Source of the DNA: C7867-002 sp964637485
Lineage (GTDB): Bacteria > Patescibacteriota > Minisyncoccia > Phycocordibacterales > PALSA-1337
Assembly (NCBI GenBank): GCA_964637485.1
Contig: CAZWUU010000006.1
Span: 1-27,531 of the forward strand
Length of the DNA: 27,531 bases
Reading direction: 5' to 3'
Under the pieces are notes generated by a model that saw only the letters and a program-made list of their open reading frames with translations, searched no databases and was not told the origin of the DNA. Both the position numbers and the translations under genes were made by a program. Of this stretch, positions 20,244-27,531 are shown in pieces (the stretch's first letter is position 1; each line of letters starts with the position of its first letter).

Positions 20244-22727
20244 ATGGCTAAGAATAATCCTGAAAATGACGATAAGAAATCGGCACCTGTTGCACCAGTA
20301 AGAGGTGCCGGTGTTGTTTCTCGTTCTATCACGTCTGAAATGCGCGAGTCGTATCTCGACTATGCCATGTCAGTCATCACTGCTCGAGCACTTCCGGACG
20401 TGAGAGACGGCTTGAAGCCGGTTCACAGACGCATTCTCTATGCCATGCATGAGAAAAATCTGACTGCATCAGCCAAGTTTCGAAAGTCAGCTGTGGTGGT
20501 CGGCGACGTCTTGGGTAATTATCACCCTCACGGCGATGCGGCCGTGTATGAATCCATGGTAAAAATGGCGCAGGACTTTTCTATGCGATATCCCTTGGTG
20601 CAGGGACAGGGTAACTTTGGAAACATTGACGGCGATCCAGCTGCGGCCATGCGTTATACCGAGGCTAGAATGTCCAGATTGTCTGCAGAATTATTGCGGG
20701 ATATAGATAAGAACACGGTTGATTTCAGACCAAACTACGATGGTACCAGAAAGGAGCCGATCGTTATGCCGACAGCAGTTCCGAATCTTTTATTAAATGG
20801 AACATTGGGTATTGCTGTCGGTATGGCTACAAACATTGCTCCGCACAATCTCGGCGAGGTGGTAGATGCGACCGTACATCTCATCGATAATAAGGAGGCC
20901 ACTACAGAGGACATGCTGAAATTTATTAAGGGACCTGACTTTCCGACCGGCGCTATCATGTACGGAGAAAAGGATATTCATCATGCCTATACCACCGGAC
21001 GTGGAGGTATCGTCGTGCGCGGTGAAGCGGAGATAATCGAGGACAAGAAAGGACAGTATCAGATCATCATCACATCTATCCCTTACCGAGTGAATAAGGC
21101 AGAGCTCATTATGCGCATAGCTGATCTGGTGAGAGACAAGGTTATAGAAGGAGTACGCGCTCTTCGAGACGAATCAGACAAAAATATTCGCATAGTCATA
21201 GAGCTTAAACAGGGTTCGTTCCCAGAAAAAGTTCTGAATATGCTATATAAGCATACTCAGCTCGAGGACGCATTCCATGTAAACATGGTGGCTCTCGTTC
21301 ATGGCGTACCTCAGACTCTAGGTCTCAAAACCGTTTTGCAGGAATTCGTCGCTCATCGCATAGAAGTCGTGAGACGAAGGACCCAGTTCGATCTTACTAA
21401 GGCTGAAGAGAGAGAACATATATTGCTCGGTTTGAAAAAAGCTCTGGATCATATAGATGAGATCATCACCTTGATCAGAGCATCCAGGGATGCCTCTGAA
21501 GCACATACGAACTTGATGAAGAAATTCAAGTTTAGTGATCTGCAGGCTACGGCCATTCTGGAAATGAGACTGCAAAAATTGGCCGGACTTGAGAGAAAGA
21601 AGGTTTTGGACGAATTGAAAGAAATACAGGAATTGATTGCCAAACTCAAGGAAATTCTCGGTAGTGAAAAGAAGGTGCGAACTATCATAAAAGATGAGCT
21701 CACAGAGATCAAAGCCAAATACGGCAATGAGAGACGTACTCGAGTTGTTAAGCATGGCGTCAAGGAATTTAGCGCAGAAGACCTCATAGCTGACGAGGAG
21801 ACTGTTCTCGTTCTGACGAAGGGCGGATACATCAAGAGAACCGATCCTTCCGAATACAGGAAGCAGAAGCGCGGAGGAGTGGGGGTAGTAGATCTGGATA
21901 CAAAAGAGGAAGATTTTATCACTCACCTTGTTTATGCGACCACACACAACGACCTTTTGTTTTTCACTGATAAGGGCAAGGCATATCAAATCAAGATGTT
22001 TGAAATACCAGAAGGAAAGAGAGCGACAAAAGGAAAATCCATCATGAATTTCCTGTCCTTAAGCGATGGAGAGAGAGTCACATCCATTCTTCCTATGCCA
22101 AAGAACAAGAAAGAAGCCGAAGGATTGTCCCTAGCAATGGTTACGAAAAACGGCACTGGCAAGAAGACATCAGCAAAGTATTTCAAGGATGTTCGACGTT
22201 CTGGGCTTATAGCTATCTCGCTCGATGAAGGCGATGAACTCATATCTGCGTCTTTTGTGAGTAAGTCGGATACGGTAGTCATGGCGACAAAGGAGGGTCA
22301 GTCGATACACTTCAAGGAGAGCGATGTCCGTGAAATGGGCAGGAATGCCGCTGGCGTACGAGTCATCAAGCTCGGTAAGGGCGATCATGTCATATCAGCA
22401 GATATAGTTTCGAAGGAAGCGCAAAATCCGATGTTATTCGTGATGGGAGCCAATGGTTATGGAAAGAAAACAAAGCTTTCAGAATACAAGATACAGAAGC
22501 GTGGAGGATCCGGAATACTTACTATGAACGTCACTGCGAAAACAGGCGATCTCATGGCTGCGAAGGTTGTCACGGATCTGGACGAAGAGATAGTGGCGAT
22601 GTCCAAGAAGAGCCAAGTCATTCGAGTAGATCTGAAGGAAATACCCACGCTCAGTCGTCCGACGCAGGGAGTGAGAGTAATGAAATTGAGAGATGGGGAT
22701 TCCTTGGCTAGTCTCGTCTGTTTATAA
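20244..22727 (+). CDS. gyrA: DNA gyrase subunit A
   Basis: The 827-residue type IIA topoisomerase subunit cuts and rejoins DNA during supercoiling. The N-terminal signature SYLDYAMSVITARALPDVRDGLKPVHRRILY is visible (in pieces over 36-66), and the catalytic pair is R137-Y138 in RYTEARMS. The C-terminal beta-pinwheel has two GyrA-box-like motifs, KQKRGGVGV and IQKRGGSGI, favouring GyrA over ParC. In the quinolone-determining region HPHGDAAVYES the residue equivalent to E. coli Ser83 is A99 and that of Asp87 is E103. I start at ATG 20244; TTG 20241 immediately before it is less likely. gyrB is not in the window. Confidence 0.96.
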   Translation: MAKNNPENDDKKSAPVAPVRGAGVVSRSITSEMRESYLDYAMSVITARALPDVRDGLKPVHRRILYAMHEKNLTASAKFRKSAVVVGDVLGNYHPHGDAAVYESMVKMAQDFSMRYPLVQGQGNFGNIDGDPAAAMRYTEARMSRLSAELLRDIDKNTVDFRPNYDGTRKEPIVMPTAVPNLLLNGTLGIAVGMATNIAPHNLGEVVDATVHLIDNKEATTEDMLKFIKGPDFPTGAIMYGEKDIHHAYTTGRGGIVVRGEAEIIEDKKGQYQIIITSIPYRVNKAELIMRIADLVRDKVIEGVRALRDESDKNIRIVIELKQGSFPEKVLNMLYKHTQLEDAFHVNMVALVHGVPQTLGLKTVLQEFVAHRIEVVRRRTQFDLTKAEEREHILLGLKKALDHIDEIITLIRASRDASEAHTNLMKKFKFSDLQATAILEMRLQKLAGLERKKVLDELKEIQELIAKLKEILGSEKKVRTIIKDELTEIKAKYGNERRTRVVKHGVKEFSAEDLIADEETVLVLTKGGYIKRTDPSEYRKQKRGGVGVVDLDTKEEDFITHLVYATTHNDLLFFTDKGKAYQIKMFEIPEGKRATKGKSIMNFLSLSDGERVTSILPMPKNKKEAEGLSLAMVTKNGTGKKTSAKYFKDVRRSGLIAISLDEGDELISASFVSKSDTVVMATKEGQSIHFKESDVREMGRNAAGVRVIKLGKGDHVISADIVSKEAQNPMLFVMGANGYGKKTKLSEYKIQKRGGSGILTMNVTAKTGDLMAAKVVTDLDEEIVAMSKKSQVIRVDLKEIPTLSRPTQGVRVMKLRDGDSLASLVCL

Positions 22728-22771
22728 AAGTCTTTTTCCCCAATAATAAGAATCAATAGAGCAAACCGTGT

Positions 22772-22777
22772 TAAAAT
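22772..22777 (+). promoter_or_regulatory. -10 box of methyltransferase gene (leaderless)
   Basis: TAAAAT followed by 6 nt (TAAGGC) and ATG 22784. Confidence 0.6.
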
Positions 22778-22783
22778 TAAGGC

Positions 22784-23305
22784 ATGGTTTTTTCTGACCC
22801 AGTTTCCAACCTGGCCAAATTAAGTCTTACAGAAGGCATGAAGGTTGCCGATTTGGGGGCAGGTTCCGGGTTTTATTCATTTGAGGCGGCAAAGAGGATA
22901 GGCGCGAGCGGTAGAGTGTATAGTATTGATGTTCAGAAAAATCTATTAGAGCGTTTGCGTTCTGTCGGCAAGACACAGGGACTCACAAATATAGAAGTCA
23001 TATGGGGAGATATGGAAAGGGTGGGTGGCACAAAGCTCAAGGACGGTTCTGTCGATAGGGCAGTGTCCTCGAATGTGCTATTTCAAGTCTCAAAAAGAGA
23101 CGAATATGCTCTGGAAGTAAAAAGAATACTCAAACCAGGCGGAAAGCTCTTACTTATTGATTGGAGTGAACTCAGCGAAATAGGTCCAAAAAATATTGTT
23201 ACTGCCAAAGAGGCACAGGTATTGTTTGAAAAAAACGGTTTCAAACTCGACCAATCATTCTCAGCCGGAGCTCATCATTATGGATTAATATTTTCACGCA
23301 TATAA
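22784..23305 (+). CDS. Class I SAM-dependent methyltransferase (UbiE/Methyltransf_11-like)
   Basis: The 173-residue single-domain methyltransferase shows motif I VADLGAGSGFYSFEAAKRIG (22-41), motif II with an acidic residue in VYSIDVQKN, a post-motif VDRAVSSNVLFQVS and ILKPGGKLLLIDWSE (motif III region). It has no membrane segment and the substrate is unknown. It has its own leaderless promoter and ends 3 bp before the solute-binding-like gene, so it may be the first gene of the downstream envelope cluster. Confidence 0.85.
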   Translation: MVFSDPVSNLAKLSLTEGMKVADLGAGSGFYSFEAAKRIGASGRVYSIDVQKNLLERLRSVGKTQGLTNIEVIWGDMERVGGTKLKDGSVDRAVSSNVLFQVSKRDEYALEVKRILKPGGKLLLIDWSELSEIGPKNIVTAKEAQVLFEKNGFKLDQSFSAGAHHYGLIFSRI

Positions 23306-23308
23306 AAT

Positions 23309-24610
23309 ATGAAAATTACTAAATTCCAGGTCATTGTCCTCATAGTATTCCTTGGTTTTATTGTCGCCGGCGTCACCATGTTTGCCACTTATAAGGGAGG
23401 CGGAGGATCTCAGCCCCTGCCTCAAGTCACGGTATGGGGAACATTTCCAAAGGATAAATTCGATAAATATGTTACTAAAGTCAATGAAAGTCTTTCTCAA
23501 CAGATAACAGTGAGGTATACAGAGCATACGCCTACAGAGTTTCTGGGTAATTTCATTGCAGCCCTCGCCAGGGGAACAGGACCGGACGCTATCCTCGTCT
23601 CAGCTGATATGCTCCTGCCTTCGCAAGACAAGCTCACCGTGATTCCTTATGATGTATATCCTCAGAGGACATTCGTCGATTCATTCATAGATGAGGCCAG
23701 GGTTTATCTTTCTTCTGATGGGATACTAGGTGTCCCTTTTATAGTCGATCCGCTGGTCATGTACTGGAATAGAGATATTTTTAATGTCTCAGGCGTCGCA
23801 GAACCGCCTAAGTATTGGGATCAGTTTGCCGATCTTAATAAGAAAATGACCAAGAAGGATGGTAATGGCAATCTGATTCGCAGTGCTATAGCTTTGGGAG
23901 AATTTTCAAATATTGTTAATGCCAGAGAAATATTGGGAACGCTCATATTGCAAAATGGCAATCCTGTGACTTCATATGACAGGAACGGTTTCATAACTAG
24001 CACCTTGAGGCCGAATCATCCGATGAGTCCGGTGCCGGCAGTGACATTCTTCACTCAGTTTGCCGATCCGAATAGCGATAATTATTCTTGGAATAAGAGC
24101 TTTAGTGATTCCAAGACGTCGTTTATATCTGGAAAGCTTGCCACATATTTTGGTTTTGCTTCAGAAGTATTTAATATCAGGGATAAGAATCCAAATCTCA
24201 ATTACGACATATCATCGATTCCGCAGGTTCGAAATGGTAATTACACATCGACATACGGCAAGCTCTATGGATTTTCCATAGTGAAGCAGTCCAGATTGCA
24301 GGGTGCGATGATGCAAATCATATATACGCTTACCGGTGCTAATAATATTTCTAACATTGCCTCAGATATGTATCTGCCTTCAGTCAGTAGATCGGTTATA
24401 GCCAGAGGGTCTAAGGATCCGTATATCACAGTGTTCAACGAGCAGGCACTCATATCCAAGACATGGCTCGATTCTGATCCATCAGAATCAAGAAGCGTCT
24501 TTTCAAATATGATTCAGGCCATCACGTCAGGACAGCGTTCCATATATCAGGCAGTCAATGATGCCGGCGAAGCACATGATGTAGCTCTAAAGAGAGCATT
24601 GGGAAATTAA
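23309..24610 (+). CDS. Membrane-anchored extracellular solute-binding-like protein (family 1)
   Basis: The 433-residue protein has an N-terminal TM anchor (about 6-27) without a lipobox Cys, a Gly-rich link (KGGGGSQPLP) and a periplasmic-binding-protein fold of the ABC sugar-binding type: VTVWGTFP, FIAALARGTGPDAILVSADM, GILGVPFIVDPLVMYWNRDIF (in pieces), and later GKLATYFGFASEVFNIR. Such proteins normally deliver substrates to an ABC importer, but no permease or ATPase genes adjoin. It is followed after 9 bp by the pilin-like array, so it may be a receptor or adhesin of that system. The ATG at 23309 follows the methyltransferase stop by 3 bp. Confidence 0.8.
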   Translation: MKITKFQVIVLIVFLGFIVAGVTMFATYKGGGGSQPLPQVTVWGTFPKDKFDKYVTKVNESLSQQITVRYTEHTPTEFLGNFIAALARGTGPDAILVSADMLLPSQDKLTVIPYDVYPQRTFVDSFIDEARVYLSSDGILGVPFIVDPLVMYWNRDIFNVSGVAEPPKYWDQFADLNKKMTKKDGNGNLIRSAIALGEFSNIVNAREILGTLILQNGNPVTSYDRNGFITSTLRPNHPMSPVPAVTFFTQFADPNSDNYSWNKSFSDSKTSFISGKLATYFGFASEVFNIRDKNPNLNYDISSIPQVRNGNYTSTYGKLYGFSIVKQSRLQGAMMQIIYTLTGANNISNIASDMYLPSVSRSVIARGSKDPYITVFNEQALISKTWLDSDPSESRSVFSNMIQAITSGQRSIYQAVNDAGEAHDVALKRALGN

Positions 24611-24613
24611 TAT
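24608..24613 (+). promoter_or_regulatory. -10 box at head of pilin-like array
   Basis: TAATAT, overlapping the stop of the preceding gene, followed by 6 nt (AATTAG) and ATG 24620. Confidence 0.4.
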
Positions 24614-24619
24614 AATTAG

Positions 24620-25186
24620 ATGAATAAATATATCAATCAATTATTACCGGTCGTCAGAATTTTCTTATTAGTCACCATGTTAGTTTCGTCTCTCGTACCT
24701 ATTGCATATGGACAATCGATTCCTGGTACAGGCATAGTACCTCCGGACGTAAATCTCTCTCAACAGCCACAGACAGAAAATAGACCATTTGGCGCATTTA
24801 AACTTTTACAATGTGATGGTCCGGCTCAACTCGATACTCCTGCAACACACAAAATCAAAAATGATAGAGGTGAATGGGTTACCGATCCGAATTGGAGACA
24901 GGGATATAACGCAGATGGTACCAGATTTGTTCCTTGTGATTTTCGGGGAGCGATGATGCAAATGCAATTTCTCATCAATGTCATGATCGTACTTGGTGTC
25001 GTCGTTGCCATAATAGGCATAGCTTATGCCGGTTTTCTATTTCTGACAGGCACTCCGCCGAATATAAAGAAGGCCAAGGAAATATTCCCTAAAATAGTCT
25101 TCGGATTTATAATAATGCTTGTAGCGTGGTTTGCTGTCTACCAGATATTAAATTGGCTAACGGGCAGTACCTCGTATCTGCAATAA
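24620..25186 (+). CDS. Pilin-like membrane protein 1 (VirB2/TrbC-type)
   Basis: The 188-residue protein has an N-terminal signal/TM (about 9-30, ending IAYGQS), an extracytoplasmic stretch with two Cys (QCDGP and VPCDF, possibly a disulfide) and two C-terminal TM helices (about 113-137 and 152-178). A short basic loop, TPPNIKKAKE, separates the helices. The two-helix hairpin with a polar loop is the VirB2/TrbC pilin-like layout common in CPR genomes. It is the first and longest of six consecutive related genes; the next ATG follows its stop by one base. Confidence 0.75.
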   Translation: MNKYINQLLPVVRIFLLVTMLVSSLVPIAYGQSIPGTGIVPPDVNLSQQPQTENRPFGAFKLLQCDGPAQLDTPATHKIKNDRGEWVTDPNWRQGYNADGTRFVPCDFRGAMMQMQFLINVMIVLGVVVAIIGIAYAGFLFLTGTPPNIKKAKEIFPKIVFGFIIMLVAWFAVYQILNWLTGSTSYLQ

Positions 25187-25187
25187 T

Positions 25188-25700
25188 ATGAATATAATTT
25201 ATAAACATGAGGGTTTGATTATTGGAGTGTCCTGCCTGATGTTTTGTGCCATGCTGATTCTTCCTGCGGTGACGAATGCGCAAAGCCCCGGGCCGGTTAT
25301 TAATACTGGAACAGGTGGGCCTAGTGGTACTCCAAATACCGTGATCAACACGGGGAATAATGCTCCAACAAATGTTTTCTATCTGCAAAATCCACTCAAG
25401 TTCAATACTGTCGGAGGTATAGTCGGAGGATTTCTGGATATATTTATGTATATTGCAGTACTGGCTGGCGTACTTCTTCTCATATGGGTAGGTTTTCAGT
25501 TCGTACTCTCTCAGGGTAATGCCGATAAAATGAAAGAGCTGAAATCGTGGCTTCTGTGGATAATAGTCGGTTTGGCACTGATCATCTCTGCTAGAATACT
25601 GGTTAGGATTGTCATCAATACTCTGGAAAGAGCAAATGTAGTCGATCAAAGTGTTATAAATAATGCTAATAATGCTCTTCAGAGAGCAAACAATCCATAA
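25188..25700 (+). CDS. Pilin-like membrane protein 2 (VirB2/TrbC-type)
   Basis: This 170-residue protein has a signal segment (about 10-31, ending TNAQS), a Gly/Asn/Thr-rich extracytoplasmic stretch (33-65) and two TM helices (about 83-106 and 120-143). The loop SQGNADKMKELKS lies between them, and a polar Asn-rich tail follows. The AxA-like site before Gln recurs in paralogues 3 and 5. It starts one base after the previous stop, indicating translational coupling. Confidence 0.75.
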   Translation: MNIIYKHEGLIIGVSCLMFCAMLILPAVTNAQSPGPVINTGTGGPSGTPNTVINTGNNAPTNVFYLQNPLKFNTVGGIVGGFLDIFMYIAVLAGVLLLIWVGFQFVLSQGNADKMKELKSWLLWIIVGLALIISARILVRIVINTLERANVVDQSVINNANNALQRANNP

Positions 25701-25702
25701 AA

Positions 25703-26107
25703 ATGAGCAAATTAAATAAAATTAAGCTGTGGATCGGGAGTGTGTCGTTGTCGTTTATTCCTCTTGTAGCATCAGCTCAAATTCCAAGCTTGGCTGATTG
25801 TGATACGAAAAAAACGCTGGCCTGTGTCATTAACGATATTATCGGATATCTAAATCTGACGCTGTATTTGCTCATGGCGATTGCCATTCTCATGTTCGTA
25901 TGGAATGTCATAAACTATTTTATAAAGCCGAATGAGAACCGAAAGGATGCTGGTACATATGTTATGTATTCGGTTATTGGTTTCTTCGTCATTTTATCCA
26001 TATGGGGCATAGTGAACATAGTGAACAATACGTTTGGCCTCGGTAATTCCGGTGGGAATAATGCCCCGGCTACGTGGAGTCAGTTTAATAATATTTTCCC
26101 TAGGTAA
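25703..26107 (+). CDS. Pilin-like membrane protein 3 (VirB2/TrbC-type)
   Basis: This 134-residue protein has a clear signal peptide (1-25, cleavage ASA-Q), a short segment with C33 and C41 and two TM helices (about 48-72 and 86-108). The second helix carries VIGFFVILSIWGIVNIVNNTFG, read in pieces; LSIWG is the core motif shared with the next two paralogues. A Gly/Asn-rich tail follows. It lies 2 bp after the previous stop. Confidence 0.78.
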   Translation: MSKLNKIKLWIGSVSLSFIPLVASAQIPSLADCDTKKTLACVINDIIGYLNLTLYLLMAIAILMFVWNVINYFIKPNENRKDAGTYVMYSVIGFFVILSIWGIVNIVNNTFGLGNSGGNNAPATWSQFNNIFPR

Positions 26108-26108
26108 C

Positions 26109-26468
26109 ATGGATATCAACTATATAATTTTGAAGGCATCAGACATTATAAATGTTCTGATTTGGTTCCTGGTCAGTCTGGGCGTCATATACATAGTGTG
26201 GAATGCCGTGCAGTTTATAAGGAAGGCGGGCACCGATGATAGAGCACAGTACCAATCGGCTATATTGTGGGGCATTGTCGGACTGTTTATTATCTTATCT
26301 ATATGGGGCTTGGTAAATATTTTGAGAAGAACATTTAACATTGGCAATGCTCAGAATCAAATAGAAGCACAGCAAGATATAAACGGATTGATTGTTCCAG
26401 TTCCTGTAGGCACATCACCAGCAGGTTCTGGCGGAGGCTATAATTACGATCCGGGTGACACAGACTAA
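26109..26468 (+). CDS. Pilin-like membrane protein 4 (VirB2/TrbC-type)
   Basis: I start this 119-residue protein at ATG 26109, one base after the previous stop; the longer open frame overlaps gene 3 and is less likely. It has no signal peptide. TM helices lie at about 14-36 and 50-73, with the loop RKAGTDDRAQYQSA and the motif ILWGIVGLFIILSIWGLVNI, then a Gly/Pro-rich tail. The loop and second helix are very close to paralogue 5 (KAGTDD, LWGIVGL, ILSIWGLV), showing recent duplication. Confidence 0.78.
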   Translation: MDINYIILKASDIINVLIWFLVSLGVIYIVWNAVQFIRKAGTDDRAQYQSAILWGIVGLFIILSIWGLVNILRRTFNIGNAQNQIEAQQDINGLIVPVPVGTSPAGSGGGYNYDPGDTD

Positions 26469-26547
26469 ATATCCACATATCATTCAAGTTTTGTAGGAAT
26501 TGAGTTATAATGTATCCAGCTTAATCACAATTTTTAAGCATTAAAAA

Positions 26548-26553
26548 TAATAT
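26548..26553 (+). promoter_or_regulatory. Internal -10 box within pilin-like array
   Basis: TAATAT followed by 6 nt (AATTTT) and ATG 26560, after a 91-bp gap. The last two array genes may be expressed separately from the first four. Confidence 0.5.
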
Positions 26554-26559
26554 AATTTT

Positions 26560-26931
26560 ATGAAAAAGATAGTAACTTCGTTGGCACTGCTCGTACCGTA
26601 TGTGGCTTTTGCTCAAATAAGCCAGCCGGTAAGAGATGCAAACTCGCTCGCCAGAAAATTAATGGATATTGGCAATGTCATCATCGGTTTCCTCATTGCC
26701 ATAGCCGTCATATACATCGTATATAACGCTCTCATGTTCATCATGAAGGCCGGAACTGACGATGCGGCTACATACAGAAAGGCAGTATTGTGGGGTATCG
26801 TAGGATTGGCAGTCATATTGTCCATCTGGGGTCTTGTAGCGATACTTACTAACACATTTGGCACGGCAGGACAGCCGACAGGTCCAGTCGATCTATTCCC
26901 GCAAAATCCGAATACTCCTGTAATACGATAA
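26560..26931 (+). CDS. Pilin-like membrane protein 5 (VirB2/TrbC-type)
   Basis: This 123-residue protein has a signal peptide (1-18, AFA-Q), two TM helices (about 38-62 and 74-98) and the shared block IMKAGTDDAATYRKAVLWGI followed by ILSIWGLVAIL. It ends in a Pro/Gly/Asn-rich tail. It is preceded by its own leaderless-type promoter and is followed after 5 bp by paralogue 6. Confidence 0.8.
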   Translation: MKKIVTSLALLVPYVAFAQISQPVRDANSLARKLMDIGNVIIGFLIAIAVIYIVYNALMFIMKAGTDDAATYRKAVLWGIVGLAVILSIWGLVAILTNTFGTAGQPTGPVDLFPQNPNTPVIR

Positions 26932-26936
26932 GGGAC

Positions 26937-27242
26937 ATGAAGGGTCTCCTCGATATAGTATCTGTAAACATAGCCCAAGCCGCGGTTGATTCCGCGGCGT
27001 TTGGCAATGTCTTAAATCCGATCATTGATAATATCGTGACGCCCATCATCATGCTCCTGGTAGCGATCGCTGTCGTGGTGTTTGTGTATGGAGTCATACA
27101 GGTCATGATTCATACTGCCGATGAAGAGGAACACAAAAAGGGAAGAATGAGCATGATAAGCGGTATAATAGGTTTTTTCATTATGCTTTCGGCTTGGGGT
27201 ATCGTAAATCTGGTCGCAAATACAGTCGGAGGGCTACAATAA
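26937..27242 (+). CDS. Pilin-like membrane protein 6 (VirB2/TrbC-type)
   Basis: The 101-residue last member of the array has no signal peptide, an Ala-rich start (IAQAAVDSAAFGNVLNPI), TM helices at about 31-53 and 72-96, and a charged loop HTADEEEHKKGRMSM. The second helix motif IIGFFIMLSAWGIVNLV is a variant of the LSIWG core. The acidic/basic loop differs from the KAGTDD loops of paralogues 4 and 5, suggesting it has a distinct role. Confidence 0.77.
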   Translation: MKGLLDIVSVNIAQAAVDSAAFGNVLNPIIDNIVTPIIMLLVAIAVVVFVYGVIQVMIHTADEEEHKKGRMSMISGIIGFFIMLSAWGIVNLVANTVGGLQ

Positions 27243-27266
27243 ATGTGAGTACAAGGTAAAAAAAGA

Positions 27267-27291
27267 GGCCGTGAAGTTTTACTTCACGGCC
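27267..27291 (-). terminator. Strong hairpin terminator between convergent genes
   Basis: GGCCGTGAAGT (27267-27277), a 3-nt loop and the exact complement (27281-27291) make an 11-bp stem. On the minus strand it is followed by TCTTTTTTT, so it terminates the minus-strand gene at 27307. It may also stop the array transcript. Confidence 0.75.
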
Positions 27292-27306
27292 ATCTTGCTA
27301 TATGGC

Positions 27307-27531
27307 TCAGTTGATGGCTGTAATGCCGTCAGCTTTGGCCTTTGTTTGTGCTGTGTCAAACCATCCGTTCGGTGGGGCGCTACCCGTGTATTTTACATAC
27401 GCGACCTGAACTTCGGACATACCTTGCTCCCGCAAGACATATCCGACCTCGCGTACCCACATATTCTGGGCATTGTGGTAGGTCCTCGTTCCACTTTTGC
27501 GAATCTCTCGCACTAGTGACCCGTTGATATA
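27307..27531 (-). CDS. C-terminal part of an unknown protein (5' end outside window)
   Basis: The minus-strand frame is open from the window edge to TGA at 27309-27307, so only the last 74 codons are seen. The visible part is polar, with segments such as MWVREVGYVLREQGM and YVKYTGSAPPNGWFDTAQTKAKADG. No family is recognised. The GTG at 27513 could be read as a start, but the frame stays open upstream and no promoter is seen, so I treat it as a truncated gene. It is followed by a well-formed terminator, which supports it being a real gene end. Confidence 0.5.
   Translation of the reverse strand, partial: YINGSLVREIRKSGTRTYHNAQNMWVREVGYVLREQGMSEVQVAYVKYTGSAPPNGWFDTAQTKAKADGITAIN

Noticed and set aside
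21318..21989. 223-codon minus-strand ORF opposite gyrA
   Set aside because: It is an antisense shadow of a conserved gene, without a recognisable family.
26034..26108. Upstream extension of pilin-like gene 4
   Set aside because: It overlaps the end of gene 3 and lacks homology to the paralogues; ATG 26109 gives a normal-length family member one base after the stop.

Overview
The window looks like a chromosomal segment of a Patescibacteria (CPR) genome, most probably a Parcubacteria-type lineage; this is inferred from gene content, not proven. The supporting signs are compact genes, TGA used as an ordinary stop, an ftsA-(YdjM-like)-ftsZ cell-division block, a divergent HisRS-like protein beside lepB, a run of small VirB2/TrbC-like membrane proteins, tRNA genes without encoded CCA, and a -10 box placed 6-7 nt before many start codons, so that many mRNAs should be leaderless.

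Layout. 1-3.1 kb is accessory: tRNA-Glu(CTC), a NYN/PIN RNase bracketed by a copy of the tRNA 3' end, an MvdC/MvdD-type ATP-grasp ligase followed by a 50-codon ORF that looks like a graspetide (ester/amide-crosslinked RiPP) precursor and an intrinsic terminator, then a DUF6624 protein. 3.2-5.6 kb holds a small membrane protein, a histidine phosphatase, tRNA-Ser(CGA), tRNA-Glu(TTC) fused almost directly to mscL, and tRNA-Val(GAC). tRNA-Ser and tRNA-Val are followed by GC-rich palindromic islands carrying exact copies of the tRNA 3' end. 5.6-10.3 kb encodes a membrane flavohaem reductase with an anchored cytochrome b5-like protein, an S41-like protease with a J-like domain, a secreted nuclease and a membrane-anchored methyltransferase.

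10.3-16.9 kb is a minus-strand housekeeping block: lepB, HisRS-like, rpsU, ybeY, ftsA, YdjM-like, ftsZ, trxB. 16.9-23.3 kb has pth, a small membrane protein, a degenerate metallo-beta-lactamase-fold protein, an S1-domain protein, gyrA and a small methyltransferase. 23.3-27.2 kb is a plus-strand cluster with a membrane-anchored solute-binding-like protein followed by six small multi-TM pilin-like proteins, probably an envelope or secretion-related unit. The window ends in a minus-strand gene whose 5' part lies outside.

The most notable points are the candidate graspetide locus, the repeated duplication of tRNA 3' ends (three of four tRNA genes), the leaderless promoter architecture, the processed-tRNA/mscL junction, and the S41 protein that has a J-like domain and lacks the usual catalytic lysine.
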